From Candidatus Scalindua sp. (GTDB lineage Bacteria > Planctomycetota > Brocadiia > Brocadiales > Scalinduaceae), in assembly GCA_021777035.1 (NCBI GenBank), contig JAIQZR010000188.1, forward strand, positions 1-32,690: 32,690 nt of DNA, read 5' to 3'. Position 1 is the first letter of the stretch; each line of letters begins with the position of its first letter. The position numbers and the translations under genes are program-made. The notes below the pieces were generated by a model that was not told the origin of the DNA, did no database searches, and worked only from the letters and a program-made list of their open reading frames with translations. Shown in pieces: positions 1 through 8,835 of this stretch.

Positions 1-131
1 AAATCCTTCAGGTTTTCATGGCTGTCCGCGTGTGATTGCTCAATGATCTTTGCCAGTGTTTTTGACTGTTTGTGGTCAAATCCAGCATCTTCAAGTTCAT
101 TAATATTGTTCAACTCCTTGGTTATAGACAT
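1..131 (-). CDS. DUF1640-like coiled-coil protein, N-terminal part, cut by window edge
   Basis: An open frame begins at the ATG on the minus strand at 129-131 and runs off the left end after 43 codons. The visible protein contains NINELEDAGFDHKQSKTLA followed by KIIEQSHADSHENL. This resembles the start of DUF1640/CCDC90-like proteins, in which a short 'L..AGF...QA..LA..' segment precedes a long coiled coil. It lies 53 bases downstream of the small protein gene at 185-424 and in the same direction, so the two may be co-transcribed. No strong ribosome binding site is visible. The family call rests on a short stretch and is tentative; the function of such proteins in bacteria is unclear. Confidence 0.5.
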   Translation of the reverse strand, partial: MSITKELNNINELEDAGFDHKQSKTLAKIIEQSHADSHENLKD

Positions 132-184
132 GGGAGAAAAGTAACATATTGCCAAATTGTAGTCAATATTAAATTATTTGTCTG

Positions 185-424
185 TCAGTTTACAGTCGGG
201 CCTGAGACAGGCATCTCTTTCATAATGTCATCAACAGTACCTTTTCTGACTTCTCCTCGGCTATATTCTCCTTTCGCTTCTTTTATATTTTTTGCAATCG
301 TTTCTCTTCCTTTTCGGTTAATCTGTTTCTTATCTATATCTATTAGATCCATCTGCTGATAGTCAGGAAAAGATTCTATTATGTCCAAGGCTTCTTGAAA
401 TGAAACCGCCTGCTGAGTTTGCAT
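185..424 (-). CDS. Small acidic protein resembling addiction-module antitoxins
   Basis: This encodes 79 residues. The pattern (FQEALDIIESFPDYQQMDLI, then KGRETIAKNIKEAKGEYSRG and GTVDDIMKEM) matches a recurrent family of small proteins in cyanobacteria and planctomycetes. Members usually sit next to RelE/ParE-type toxins and end in 'GTVDDL(M/L)'. An AGGAGG ribosome binding site lies 8 bases before the ATG, which makes expression likely. No toxin gene is next to it here: the downstream frame (1-131) looks like a DUF1640 protein. It is therefore either an orphan antitoxin or a stand-alone protein of that family. It follows the TPR gene by 62 bases and could be the third gene of the ppdK-TPR transcript. 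Confidence 0.6.
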   Translation of the reverse strand: MQTQQAVSFQEALDIIESFPDYQQMDLIDIDKKQINRKGRETIAKNIKEAKGEYSRGEVRKGTVDDIMKEMPVSGPTVN

Positions 425-486
425 AATTAATACCTCCTATAATATTGCAATAAATTTAGTCTTCAAAATATAACGTATCATACCGT

Positions 487-2826
487 CTACTTACGACTAT
501 TCAGTTTTTTATACAATGATACTTCTCTCTTCGCCTGAAAGTGCATTCCTTTTTCCCGGTATACAACCCCCAGGTTGTAGTGAACACTTGGTAAGCCCGG
601 GTTTGATTCAATAACTTTTTTGTATTCAAGTATAGCGTCATCGTACATTCGTTTTTTGCTGTAGACTATGCCGAGGTTGTAGTGGGCAGATTCGTCGTCT
701 GGGTTTAGTTCTATGGCCCTCTTGAACGATCTAATTGCGTTGTCGTACATCTTCTTTTTGTTATAAGCAACTCCGATATTGAAGTGTGCTTCGGAGTACT
801 CAGGATTGATCCTGATTGCTTTTTTATATTGAACAATTGCCTGAGTGAACATTATTTTTTTCGCGTAAGTAGCGCCGAGATTATTATATGCCTCAGCATA
901 TTCAGGGTTGTTTTCTATCGCCATTTTGTACTGTTCACTGGCTTCATTCAGCATGTCCTTGCTGTCATACGCGACTCCACGATTATTATACGCCTCTGCA
1001 TAGTCAGGATTCAGATCCAGCGCTGCTTTGTAAAATGCTATTGCTTTGTCGGTATTGCCCTGTTTGGAATATACTACTCCAAGGTTATTGTATGCCTCAT
1101 CATAATCGGACTTGTGTTTAGTTGCTTTATTGTAATAGATAATCGCATCATCCAATTCTCCATTGTCATCACATAAAACTCCAAGGTTTTTATATGCTTC
1201 AGCGTATGATGGATTTATTTCTAACGCTTTTTTATGTGCGTTGACAGCTTCACCATGATTTCCTCTCACTCTACTTACTATACCTAAAGCGTTCCAGACT
1301 TCAGCATAGTTGGGATTAATTTTAATGGCTTTTTTATAAGCGGTGTGTGCTTCATTATATTTTTTATCTGACCGGTAAGCATTGCCCAGGTGGTAATAGC
1401 ACAGTGAATGATCTGGGGCCAGTGTTAAAACCTTATTAAACAGTGAAATGGCTTTTTCGTGTTTTCCAATGCTATTATATGAATTGCCCAATTCATGTAA
1501 GGCTTCTACATGCTTGTTACTAATCTTCAGTGCATTCTTGAAAGTTGAGATAGCGTCTTCATAAAGTCTCTTTTGGAAATATGCGAGCCCCAGGTTGTAA
1601 TAAATTTCTGCACCATCTTTTTTTGTATCTAATGCTTCTTTGTATTCCGTAATCGCATCATCGTATCTCTCTTCTTTATAATAAAGAAGGCCCATATAGT
1701 GGTGTGCATCATGGTTTTTAGAGTCAATTTTCAAGATTGCCTTAAAATTAGAAGCGGCGTCCTTATTGCTTCCATTTTTCATATAAATAACACCCAGGTT
1801 GTAAAGGGAAGGGACATGTTGATGGTCAGCCTTAAGGGCACTCAAAAATTCCATTTTAGCGTCCGTAGTCATCTCTTTTTCTTCGTAACAACACCCCATA
1901 TAATAGTGTGCATTTACATTGGCGGAATTGGCGCTTATGACCTTTTTGAACTCGGTAATTGCTTTATCAAATAATCCTTTTTTTCTATAAAGAACGCCAA
2001 GGTGAAAAGTTGCATCGATATGTCTGGTATTAAGTTCAATTACTTTATTGTAGCTATTAATTGCTTCATCTATCTCCTCATTTTGATCATATGATAAACC
2101 AAGGTTATAGTGAATGGCTTCATCGTTGGGGCCATATGCTAAGGCTTTCTTGAATACAGAAATAGCAGAAGGAAAAATCTTTTTCTTGTTGTAAGCAAGC
2201 CCAAGGCAATAATAGGGCGTGTGATCTTTAGGATTGCTATTTACAATTATACTTAATGTTGAGATGGCGTCATCATACCTCCCGACCTTGTAATACGCAA
2301 TTCCGAGATTATAGTTGGTATCGACATTGTGTTTGTCCAGTTCTATTACGGTCTCCCATTGTTGTATCGCCTCATCAATCCTGTCATTGTAATATGAGAT
2401 AAGACCAATCTCATAATACCCTTCCAGTGCAGTAGGGATTCCTGCTTTTGTCAGCCGTTCTATCTTTGCTTTCAGTTTATTGATTTTGATTTTAGTTCTT
2501 TGAGATATAGCCGGGTGTTTCTTGTCCAACTGTAGGAGAGAGGGGACGTTTGCGCCTTTACGTTCCATCTTCAGCATCTCTTCGAGGTCTCTTTTCTGCT
2601 CCTTCAAAAGATTCCTCCCCTCTTCATACATATGGTTCACAATGTTTAATTGTGCCTTCAGATCGTCTATCTGCTCTCCTTTTTGTTTTAATTTTACTTC
2701 AAGGGTTTCCCTTTGATAGAAATACCATGAAAAAATTTCCTTTATAAAATTAATAGATTTGAGGACGAAGTTCTCTTTCGTTAATTGAGGAGATTTTCTG
2801 TATTTCTCAGAGGGAAAACTTTCCAT
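487..2826 (-). CDS. Large TPR-repeat protein with N-terminal coiled coil
   Basis: The product has 779 residues. The first ~130 are charged, with a predicted coiled coil (about residues 40-95, rich in E/K/L) and no evident signal peptide. From about residue 135 to the end there are roughly 18 consecutive 34-residue tetratricopeptide repeats, with the usual pattern (for example YNLGVVYSKQGNTDKAIAFY and AEAYNNRGVAYDSKDMLNEA). Such arrays form superhelical scaffolds for protein-protein contacts; no catalytic domain is present, so the partner is unknown. The start codon immediately follows the TAG stop of ppdK (stop 2827-2829, ATG 2824-2826), which suggests translational coupling. TPR proteins this long are common in planctomycetes. 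Confidence 0.9.
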   Translation of the reverse strand: MESFPSEKYRKSPQLTKENFVLKSINFIKEIFSWYFYQRETLEVKLKQKGEQIDDLKAQLNIVNHMYEEGRNLLKEQKRDLEEMLKMERKGANVPSLLQLDKKHPAISQRTKIKINKLKAKIERLTKAGIPTALEGYYEIGLISYYNDRIDEAIQQWETVIELDKHNVDTNYNLGIAYYKVGRYDDAISTLSIIVNSNPKDHTPYYCLGLAYNKKKIFPSAISVFKKALAYGPNDEAIHYNLGLSYDQNEEIDEAINSYNKVIELNTRHIDATFHLGVLYRKKGLFDKAITEFKKVISANSANVNAHYYMGCCYEEKEMTTDAKMEFLSALKADHQHVPSLYNLGVIYMKNGSNKDAASNFKAILKIDSKNHDAHHYMGLLYYKEERYDDAITEYKEALDTKKDGAEIYYNLGLAYFQKRLYEDAISTFKNALKISNKHVEALHELGNSYNSIGKHEKAISLFNKVLTLAPDHSLCYYHLGNAYRSDKKYNEAHTAYKKAIKINPNYAEVWNALGIVSRVRGNHGEAVNAHKKALEINPSYAEAYKNLGVLCDDNGELDDAIIYYNKATKHKSDYDEAYNNLGVVYSKQGNTDKAIAFYKAALDLNPDYAEAYNNRGVAYDSKDMLNEASEQYKMAIENNPEYAEAYNNLGATYAKKIMFTQAIVQYKKAIRINPEYSEAHFNIGVAYNKKKMYDNAIRSFKRAIELNPDDESAHYNLGIVYSKKRMYDDAILEYKKVIESNPGLPSVHYNLGVVYREKGMHFQAKREVSLYKKLNSRK

Positions 2827-5580
2827 CTATATTTTCCCCTTTATTGCCGCTTGAGCGGCTGATAGACGTGCGATTGGTACCCTGAAAGGAGAGCAGCTTA
2901 CGTAGTCCATACCGTTTTTGTGGCAAAATTGTATTGAAGAAGGTTCTCCTCCATGTTCACCACAAATTCCTATCTTAAGCCCAGGTCTTGCTTGCCGTCC
3001 TTTTTTGATACCGGTTGTAACTAACTGTCCTACTCCATCCTGGTCGAGAACTTGAAAAGGGTCTTTTTCCAATATTCCGCGTTCTGCGTACTGCGGTACA
3101 AAAGAGCCTACATCGTCACGACTATATCCAAATGTCATTTGGGTTAAATCATTAGTGCCGAATGAGAAAAATTCAGCATATTTAGCTATGCGATCAGCGG
3201 TCAAAGCCGCTCTTGGTATTTCAATCATTGTGCCGATTTTGTAATTTATCTTTACACCCTTTTTTGCTAACACTTCATTCGCTACAATTTTTACGTCATT
3301 TTTAATGATACGCATCTCTTCATCTGTACCTACAAGAGGAATCATTATCTCCGGTATCACTTTGATACCACTCTTTTTTACCGCACATACCGCCTCAATT
3401 ATTGCTCTTACCTGCATTTGATAAATATCCGGGTAGATAATGCCCAGACGACATCCTCTTAGTCCCAACATTGGGTTAGTTTCATGGAGACTGTCAACCC
3501 TGTCTTTTACCTCTTTTGGGATCATCCCCATTTTCTTTGCAAGTACAATTTGTAAATGCCTCTCTTTGGGCAGGAATTCATGTAATGGAGGGTCGAGAAG
3601 CCTGATAGTAACTGGGAAACCATTCATGGCCTTAAAGATCTTTGTGAAATCACCTCTTTGCATTGGTAATAACTTATTCAGCGCACCTTTATATAACTTT
3701 TGTGATGCTTTAAGTTTTACTTTTATATGCTTTATTCTGTTATTTAATATAGCGAGTTTCCTTTTTGGAGTTTTATTAAGTTCTGCCTCAGCTTCATTCA
3801 GATCCACCTGTAGATTTGTTGTATTACCCGCAGTAAGTATCATTTGCCTGACGTAATCAATACGATGTTCACCAAAAAACATATGTTCTGTGCGGCACAG
3901 TCCAATACCTTCGGCACCAAAGTCTCTGGCTCTCTTGGCATCTTCGGGTGTGTCTGCGTTTGTCCTGATCCTAAGTCTGCGAATTTCATCTGCCCATTTC
4001 ATAAGTTCAGCAAAATCTCCACTGAGTTTTGGTTCCACTGTGGGGACTTTACCCAGTATTACTTCACCCCGTGTTCCGTCCAGAGAAATGTAGTCACCTT
4101 TTTTAATAGTTTTTCCACTAACAGTAAATTCTTCTTTTTCGTAGTCTACCTGAATGCTACCGCATCCTGCAACGCAACATGTTCCCATTCCTCTGGCAAC
4201 TACGGCAGCATGTGAGGTCATGCCGCCCTTGGTTGTAAGTATCCCCTCCGCGATATTCATGCCTCCAATATCTTCCGGTGAAGTCTCTATTCGCACAAGT
4301 ATTACCTTCTCATGCTTTGCAGCTAACGCCTCTGCTTCGTCGGCGTGAAATGTTACTTTGCCAGAAGCCGCTCCCGGTGAAGCAGGCAACCCGGATGCAA
4401 TTACGTCTCTTTTCGCCTTCGGATCAAATGTTGGGTGTAGTAGCTGGTCCAATTGGTTAGGGTCTATTCTGTTGATAGCAGTTTTCTTGTCGATGAGCTT
4501 CTCTTTTACCATATCTACTGCTATCTTTACAGCGGCTTGTGTAGTCCGTTTACCATTTCGAGTCTGGAGCATAAATAACTTTCCTTCTTGTATCGTAAAC
4601 TCCATGTCCTGTAGGTCTTTGTAGTGTTTTTCCAACTTATTTTTTATGTTTACTAATTTTCTATATGCTACGGGCAACTCTTTTTCCAAATCGCTTATCG
4701 GTTCCGGAGTTCGTATACCTGCGACAACATCCTCGCCCTGTGCATTCAGAAGGAACTCACCATAGAATTTGTTCTCACCATTTGATGGGTTTCTGGTAAA
4801 GCACACACCTGTAGCGGAGTTGTTACCTGTATTGCCATATACCATGGCCTGAATGTTTACGGCTGTTCCCAATAAACCACTGATATCGTATATTTTTCTA
4901 TATTTCACCGCTCTTGGATTGTTCCAGGAATCAAAAACGGCCACAATTGCTTTACGCAATTGTTCTTTAGGGTTTAGTGGGAAATTGGTGCCAGTTCTCT
5001 TTTTATAAACAGCAATGAAATCCTCACAGATATTTTTTAATTGATCCGCGCTAAGATCTGTGTCGTTTTCTACATTTGCCTTTTTTTTGTGTCGGTCAAG
5101 TATCTCTTCAAAGTCATGATGTTTCATGCCCATTACAACATTGCCAAACATATTTATGAATCGTCTGTATGCGTCCCATGGAAATCTCTCATTCTTGGTT
5201 TTATGGATAAGCCCCTGTACCGAATCAGGGTTCAGCCCCAGGTTCAGTACCGTGTCCATCATCCCCGGCATAGAAGCAGCGGCGCCGCTTCTTACTGACA
5301 CCAACAATGGGTTCCTTGCGTTGCCTAATTTGGCGCCCATTTCAAGTTCAAGGCGGGAGAGGTTTTTATCAATTTCACGTTGGAGTCCAGTGGGGAACTT
5401 TTTCTTATTGTTACTATATTCATCGCATGCCTGAGTTGTTATGGTAAATCCGGAAGGTACAGGGAATCCCATATTCGCCATCTCCGCCAGGTTAGCACCT
5501 TTGCCGCCGAGAAGGTCTTTCATTTTGGCATTGCCATCAGCACTATTGTTACCGAAAAAATATATGTACTTTCTTTTCAT
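2827..5580 (-). CDS. ppdK: Pyruvate, phosphate dikinase
   Basis: The enzyme interconverts pyruvate + ATP + Pi and PEP + AMP + PPi in the cytoplasm, linking glycolysis and gluconeogenesis. The N-terminal ATP-grasp domain (LLGGKGANLAEM, SVRSGAAASMPGMMDTVLNL) is followed by the phosphohistidine domain with GGMTSHAAVVARGMG. The catalytic His is residue ~457, close to His455 of the clostridial enzyme. The C-terminal PEP/pyruvate barrel has VTIRLLDPPLHEFLP, GLRGCRLG and IGICGEHGG with the catalytic Cys. I prefer the ATG at 5580 (917 residues) because AAAGGTG lies 6 bases before it; a GTG at 5589 would add three residues. The protein is about 45 residues longer than usual because of a lysine-rich insertion at ~586-630. 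It is divergent from purH across a 400-bp gap. Confidence 0.97.
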   Translation of the reverse strand: MKRKYIYFFGNNSADGNAKMKDLLGGKGANLAEMANMGFPVPSGFTITTQACDEYSNNKKKFPTGLQREIDKNLSRLELEMGAKLGNARNPLLVSVRSGAAASMPGMMDTVLNLGLNPDSVQGLIHKTKNERFPWDAYRRFINMFGNVVMGMKHHDFEEILDRHKKKANVENDTDLSADQLKNICEDFIAVYKKRTGTNFPLNPKEQLRKAIVAVFDSWNNPRAVKYRKIYDISGLLGTAVNIQAMVYGNTGNNSATGVCFTRNPSNGENKFYGEFLLNAQGEDVVAGIRTPEPISDLEKELPVAYRKLVNIKNKLEKHYKDLQDMEFTIQEGKLFMLQTRNGKRTTQAAVKIAVDMVKEKLIDKKTAINRIDPNQLDQLLHPTFDPKAKRDVIASGLPASPGAASGKVTFHADEAEALAAKHEKVILVRIETSPEDIGGMNIAEGILTTKGGMTSHAAVVARGMGTCCVAGCGSIQVDYEKEEFTVSGKTIKKGDYISLDGTRGEVILGKVPTVEPKLSGDFAELMKWADEIRRLRIRTNADTPEDAKRARDFGAEGIGLCRTEHMFFGEHRIDYVRQMILTAGNTTNLQVDLNEAEAELNKTPKRKLAILNNRIKHIKVKLKASQKLYKGALNKLLPMQRGDFTKIFKAMNGFPVTIRLLDPPLHEFLPKERHLQIVLAKKMGMIPKEVKDRVDSLHETNPMLGLRGCRLGIIYPDIYQMQVRAIIEAVCAVKKSGIKVIPEIMIPLVGTDEEMRIIKNDVKIVANEVLAKKGVKINYKIGTMIEIPRAALTADRIAKYAEFFSFGTNDLTQMTFGYSRDDVGSFVPQYAERGILEKDPFQVLDQDGVGQLVTTGIKKGRQARPGLKIGICGEHGGEPSSIQFCHKNGMDYVSCSPFRVPIARLSAAQAAIKGKI

Positions 5581-5589
5581 AGTTTTCAC

Positions 5590-5987
5590 CTTTTTTCAAG
5601 TTTAGGGCAATACCGGTAATCTAACGATATTGCTTTAGTAACCTTGCTTTGGCAAAATTACCATTTTAGAATGAATAGCCTTTTTATACAGATGTAGCGC
5701 AACACCGTCTTTTCAACCACAAAATTTTGGTTTATTGGCCGGTAGGAACGAAAATTTGATACTATCAAACATGTTTATGTCTAGCAAGTAAAATTATTAC
5801 TCTTATTGGTTTGACATAATAACACGGTTTTGGTAGCATTTTTTCTATTTTTTAATATGTTGAATATGAGATAAAGTGTAGTATAAATGTATTTTATATA
5901 GAAAATTTGCGGTAGATACTGTAAATGCACACATAATTTATTTATGCTGAAGAATCGAAAGAACCAGTAAATGGAAGGGAGTTAGTT
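5590..5987. other. Divergent intergenic region between ppdK and purH
   Basis: About 400 A+T-rich bases separate the two divergent genes. No open frame with a credible start is present. Apart from the candidate purH promoter at 5811-5839 I see no clear operator, riboswitch or strong hairpin. A near-palindromic stretch around 5715-5735 (AACCACAAAATTTTGGTT) is weak. The long leader before purH (about 150 bases after the candidate -10) is unexplained. Confidence 0.5.
5811..5839 (+). promoter_or_regulatory. Candidate sigma70-type promoter for purH
   Basis: A perfect -35 hexamer TTGACA (5811-5816) is followed after 17 bases by TAGCAT (5834-5839), a 4/6 match to the -10 consensus. It points towards purH, whose GTG start is about 150 bases downstream. 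The prediction is based on consensus only. Confidence 0.45.
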
Positions 5988-7559
5988 GTGGCAAAGATTA
6001 AAACCGCTCTAATAAGTGTTTCCGACAAGACGGGAATAATAGATCTTGCTAAAGGTCTGGCCGGCCTTGGTGTTAAGATTTTGTCAACCGGTGGTACCGC
6101 TAAATCGATCAGGGAAAGTGGTATAGAAGTTACAGATGTATCTGAATATACTGGTTTTCCTGAAATAATGGATGGCAGGGTAAAGACGCTCCATCCAAAG
6201 ATACATGGTGGTTTGCTTGCTGTAAGGGATAACGAGGGTCATATGAAACAGATAGCAGATTTAGGGATTGGCACAATAGATCTAGTTGTTGTTAATCTGT
6301 ATCCGTTTGAGAAGACTATCAGCAAGGAAAATGTATCTCAAGAAGAGGCTATTGAAAACATTGATATTGGTGGGCCGTCCATGATCAGGTCAGCTGCTAA
6401 AAATTTCAAACATGTTGCAATAGTAGTAAATCCTGATAGTTATGTTGCGCTATTGGCAGAATTGAACAAACTGGACGGTGATCTCTCATACGAAACGCGT
6501 TATGAGTTGGTTACTGAGGCGTTTAAACATACCAGCCAGTACGATAAGGTCATCTATGATTATTTTAACAGGGACAATAAGGAGGCTTATCCGGGGTTGT
6601 TAAGCATTGAAATGCATAAAAAGCAGGATCTGAGATATGGAGAAAATCCCCATCAGACAGCAGCATTTTATACCTATAAGAATTTTAATGTTCCATGCAT
6701 TTCAAATGCGGAACAGTTACATGGTAAGGCTTTGTCTTTTAATAACATATTAGATACCGATGTTGCCATTGAAATTGTTAAGGAGTTTGATGTGCCGTCC
6801 GCCGTCTTAATCAAGCATGCTAATCCATGTGGTGTTGCATGTGCAGAAAACCTTAAAGATGCTTTTACGAAAGCATATAGTACCGATACCGTTTCGGCTT
6901 TTGGATGTATACTGAGTTTAAACAGGACAGTTGATGTGGCGACCGCTGAGGCCATTACAGAACCAGGTCATTTTGTTGAGGCGATTGCTGCGCCGGGATT
7001 CGACGATAAGGCAATCGAGATTTTGACTACAAAGCGAGGTTGGGGAAAGGATCTTAGATTGTTGAAATTAAACTCATTGGGAGATTCTTCGTCCAAAGAA
7101 GGTATTAATGATTTCAGAGGTGTTGTTGGTGGTTTATTGGTTCAGGATAAAGATATGAATTCAGGTGACAAAGATAAACTGGAAGTCGTCACAAAAAAAT
7201 CTCCGTCAGAAGATGAGATAGAGGAGTTGCTATTTGCATGGAAAGTCTGCAAGCACGCGAAATCAAATGCAATAATTTTTACAAAAAATAAGATGGTTAT
7301 CGGTGTAGGAGCGGGCCAGATGAGCCGAGTTGACTCCACAAACATCGCAATCAGCAAATCAGATGGCAGGGCTTCCGGAACTGTTATGGCCTCTGACGCC
7401 TTTTTCCCTTTCAGAGATTGTATAGACATTGCGGCTAAGGTAGGAATTACCGCCATAATACAGCCTGGGGGTTCTAAAAAGGATCAGGAATCTATAGATG
7501 CAGCAGATGAACATGGAATCGCTATGGTATTTACAGGCGAAAGGCATTTTAAACACTAA
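5988..7559 (+). CDS. purH: Bifunctional AICAR formyltransferase / IMP cyclohydrolase
   Basis: PurH catalyses the last two steps of de novo IMP synthesis. The 523-residue length is normal. The N-terminal IMP cyclohydrolase (MGS-like) domain shows ALISVSDKTGI, LSTGGTAKSIRE, FPEIMDGRVKTLHPKIHGG and NIDIGGPSMIRSAAKN. The C-terminal AICAR transformylase domain shows RYGENPHQTAAFY, the catalytic KHANPCGVA segment, SNAIIFTKN, GVGAGQMSRVDS and the closing AMVFTGERHFKH. The start is GTG, preceded by GGAAGGGAG about 8 bases upstream. It is followed after 55 bases by a lipoprotein gene in the same direction, probably on the same transcript. Nothing is missing or unusual. Confidence 0.97.
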   Translation: MAKIKTALISVSDKTGIIDLAKGLAGLGVKILSTGGTAKSIRESGIEVTDVSEYTGFPEIMDGRVKTLHPKIHGGLLAVRDNEGHMKQIADLGIGTIDLVVVNLYPFEKTISKENVSQEEAIENIDIGGPSMIRSAAKNFKHVAIVVNPDSYVALLAELNKLDGDLSYETRYELVTEAFKHTSQYDKVIYDYFNRDNKEAYPGLLSIEMHKKQDLRYGENPHQTAAFYTYKNFNVPCISNAEQLHGKALSFNNILDTDVAIEIVKEFDVPSAVLIKHANPCGVACAENLKDAFTKAYSTDTVSAFGCILSLNRTVDVATAEAITEPGHFVEAIAAPGFDDKAIEILTTKRGWGKDLRLLKLNSLGDSSSKEGINDFRGVVGGLLVQDKDMNSGDKDKLEVVTKKSPSEDEIEELLFAWKVCKHAKSNAIIFTKNKMVIGVGAGQMSRVDSTNIAISKSDGRASGTVMASDAFFPFRDCIDIAAKVGITAIIQPGGSKKDQESIDAADEHGIAMVFTGERHFKH

Positions 7560-7614
7560 ATCTGGACACGAATTATACAAAACAATATTATTTTAGGAAG
7601 GAGTATTAAAGTTT

Positions 7615-8352
7615 ATGATACCAAAAAATAACACGCTTAATGGTTTACTGGTAATTGCAATTTTGATTATGTTCTTCGCGGTAGGGTGTACAACAACTAC
7701 GGTGAAAGAGACATCATCTCTCTCTGCAACAATACCGGAAACAGGTCTAACAGAAATTACCGACACAAATCAGATTCCAGGATTTAGAGATGATTATGGC
7801 AGGATAGAATTGCTTTACGCAGTAGACAATAGCAGGGAATATTTTAAAAAAGTTGAGTCATATCCTGATACCTTTAAATCAATAGGTTTTACTCCTGAAA
7901 AGCAGATAGAGACCTTAAACCTTTTCAGGGATGGATACGTTAGTAGCAAGAGCCCGCAGGAGCTGACAGAATTTATTGCTAAAAACTTCAGAGTGTTTCA
8001 GGCTAACGGGGCCGCAGTCCAGTTTGCAGGTTATGGATTTGCTGTTTTCGGTGACGATGTGAAAAGAAAATGGGATCATACAGTTTACAAAAGTTCAATA
8101 GGTTTTCCTGCTACACAGATGCGGAGCATTGCTACCGGTGAAGGATTTTATCCTCCAGGAGGGCTCGCATTTGCCGTCATAGAAACAGGAGAACAGAAAG
8201 GGAAATCATTCTTTGCTTTGGGCCATGATACCAAGAGTTCTATCAAGACGGCTGCCAGGGCAGATATCTTCTTCGGAATAGGCAAAGAGGCCCTTCGCAA
8301 GGCGGAGAATTTTAATACCTCTGGTAAGCTTTATTACCTTCTAAAGCGTTAA
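7615..8352 (+). CDS. Lipoprotein with MltA-type 3D (double-psi barrel) domain
   Basis: The product has 245 residues. An N-terminal hydrophobic segment ends in a lipobox (FFAVGC, lipidated Cys25), so it should be an outer- or inner-membrane lipoprotein. The C-terminal third resembles the 3D domain of membrane-bound lytic transglycosylase A: MRSIATGEGFYPPGGLAFAV, then ALGHDTKSSIKTAARADIFF and ending GKLYYLL. Asp205 (HDT) occupies the place of the catalytic Asp of MltA, and Asp217 lies in ARADIFFGIG. MltA is usually about 350 residues; here the first domain is reduced to a short FAGYGFAVFGDD stretch, so glycan cleavage is plausible but unproven. The start follows AGGAAGGAG by 11 bases. It lies downstream of purH and is closed by a strong hairpin. 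Confidence 0.65.
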   Translation: MIPKNNTLNGLLVIAILIMFFAVGCTTTTVKETSSLSATIPETGLTEITDTNQIPGFRDDYGRIELLYAVDNSREYFKKVESYPDTFKSIGFTPEKQIETLNLFRDGYVSSKSPQELTEFIAKNFRVFQANGAAVQFAGYGFAVFGDDVKRKWDHTVYKSSIGFPATQMRSIATGEGFYPPGGLAFAVIETGEQKGKSFFALGHDTKSSIKTAARADIFFGIGKEALRKAENFNTSGKLYYLLKR

Positions 8353-8368
8353 GTTATAAATTAACCGC

Positions 8369-8399
8369 ACTCGTTCCCACATATTATGTGGGAACGAGT
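8369..8399 (+). terminator. Perfect 14-bp hairpin after the lipoprotein gene
   Basis: ACTCGTTCCCACAT and its exact complement ATGTGGGAACGAGT are separated by three bases. The hairpin lies 17 bases past the stop of the lipoprotein gene and probably ends the purH transcript. The following bases are only moderately T-rich. The CTCGTTCCCAC sequence also resembles a dispersed palindrome seen in many bacteria, so it may be a repeat used as a terminator. Confidence 0.6.
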
Positions 8400-8550
8400 A
8401 TTATGGTATTTTGTTGTATATTACGTTCTTACAAGCTCTTAATTAAATGTTTTTCTATTTTTATCGATAAATATGATACAATAATTTCATGCAGAGTTGG
8501 GCTTATAGAAAACGGATTTCGTTTTTAACTTGTTCGGTATAAGTTTGGGT

Positions 8551-8808
8551 ATGTACAATCGATATAGCATCTTACATAATTTTATGCATGGCATCGGAAC
8601 CCTAATGAATATTTTTCCTGATCCAAAAAAAAGTTATCCTTATAGTTCTTATAATTCCTTTCATACTGATCTCATATCTTTAAGGAAGGATTGGGAGTCT
8701 ATAGGAAAAGACTTTTCTAATGTTTGTAAGTCTTTGGAAGGGGAACAGGAGATATTTAAGGCAATGAGTAAAGGTCAAGAATTAATACATAAAAGTTTTG
8801 TAAGTTAA
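8551..8808 (+). CDS. Small hypothetical protein upstream of a DUF2335 remnant
   Basis: An open frame of 85 codons begins at the ATG at 8551; a TTG at 8530 would extend it by 7. The product has no signal peptide or membrane segment and contains SLRKDWESIGKDFSNVCKSL, a predicted amphipathic helix. I have a loose impression that short proteins with an 'LRxDWExIGxDF' motif occur upstream of DUF2335 genes, which would fit the next gene, but I cannot verify it. No clear ribosome binding site is seen. It could be a real small gene or a decayed one. Confidence 0.4.
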   Translation: MYNRYSILHNFMHGIGTLMNIFPDPKKSYPYSSYNSFHTDLISLRKDWESIGKDFSNVCKSLEGEQEIFKAMSKGQELIHKSFVS

Positions 8809-8835
8809 TATGAAAGCGTATGACAAATCACGAAA

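Noticed and set aside
487..2826. Plus-strand open frames inside the TPR gene (for example 784-1176)
   Set aside because: They are opposite-frame shadows of the periodic TPR coding sequence and lack starts with ribosome binding sites.
8369..8399. Possible tRNA or small RNA at the perfect hairpin
   Set aside because: It is a single stem with a three-base loop and has no tRNA cloverleaf elements; a terminator or repeat is more likely.
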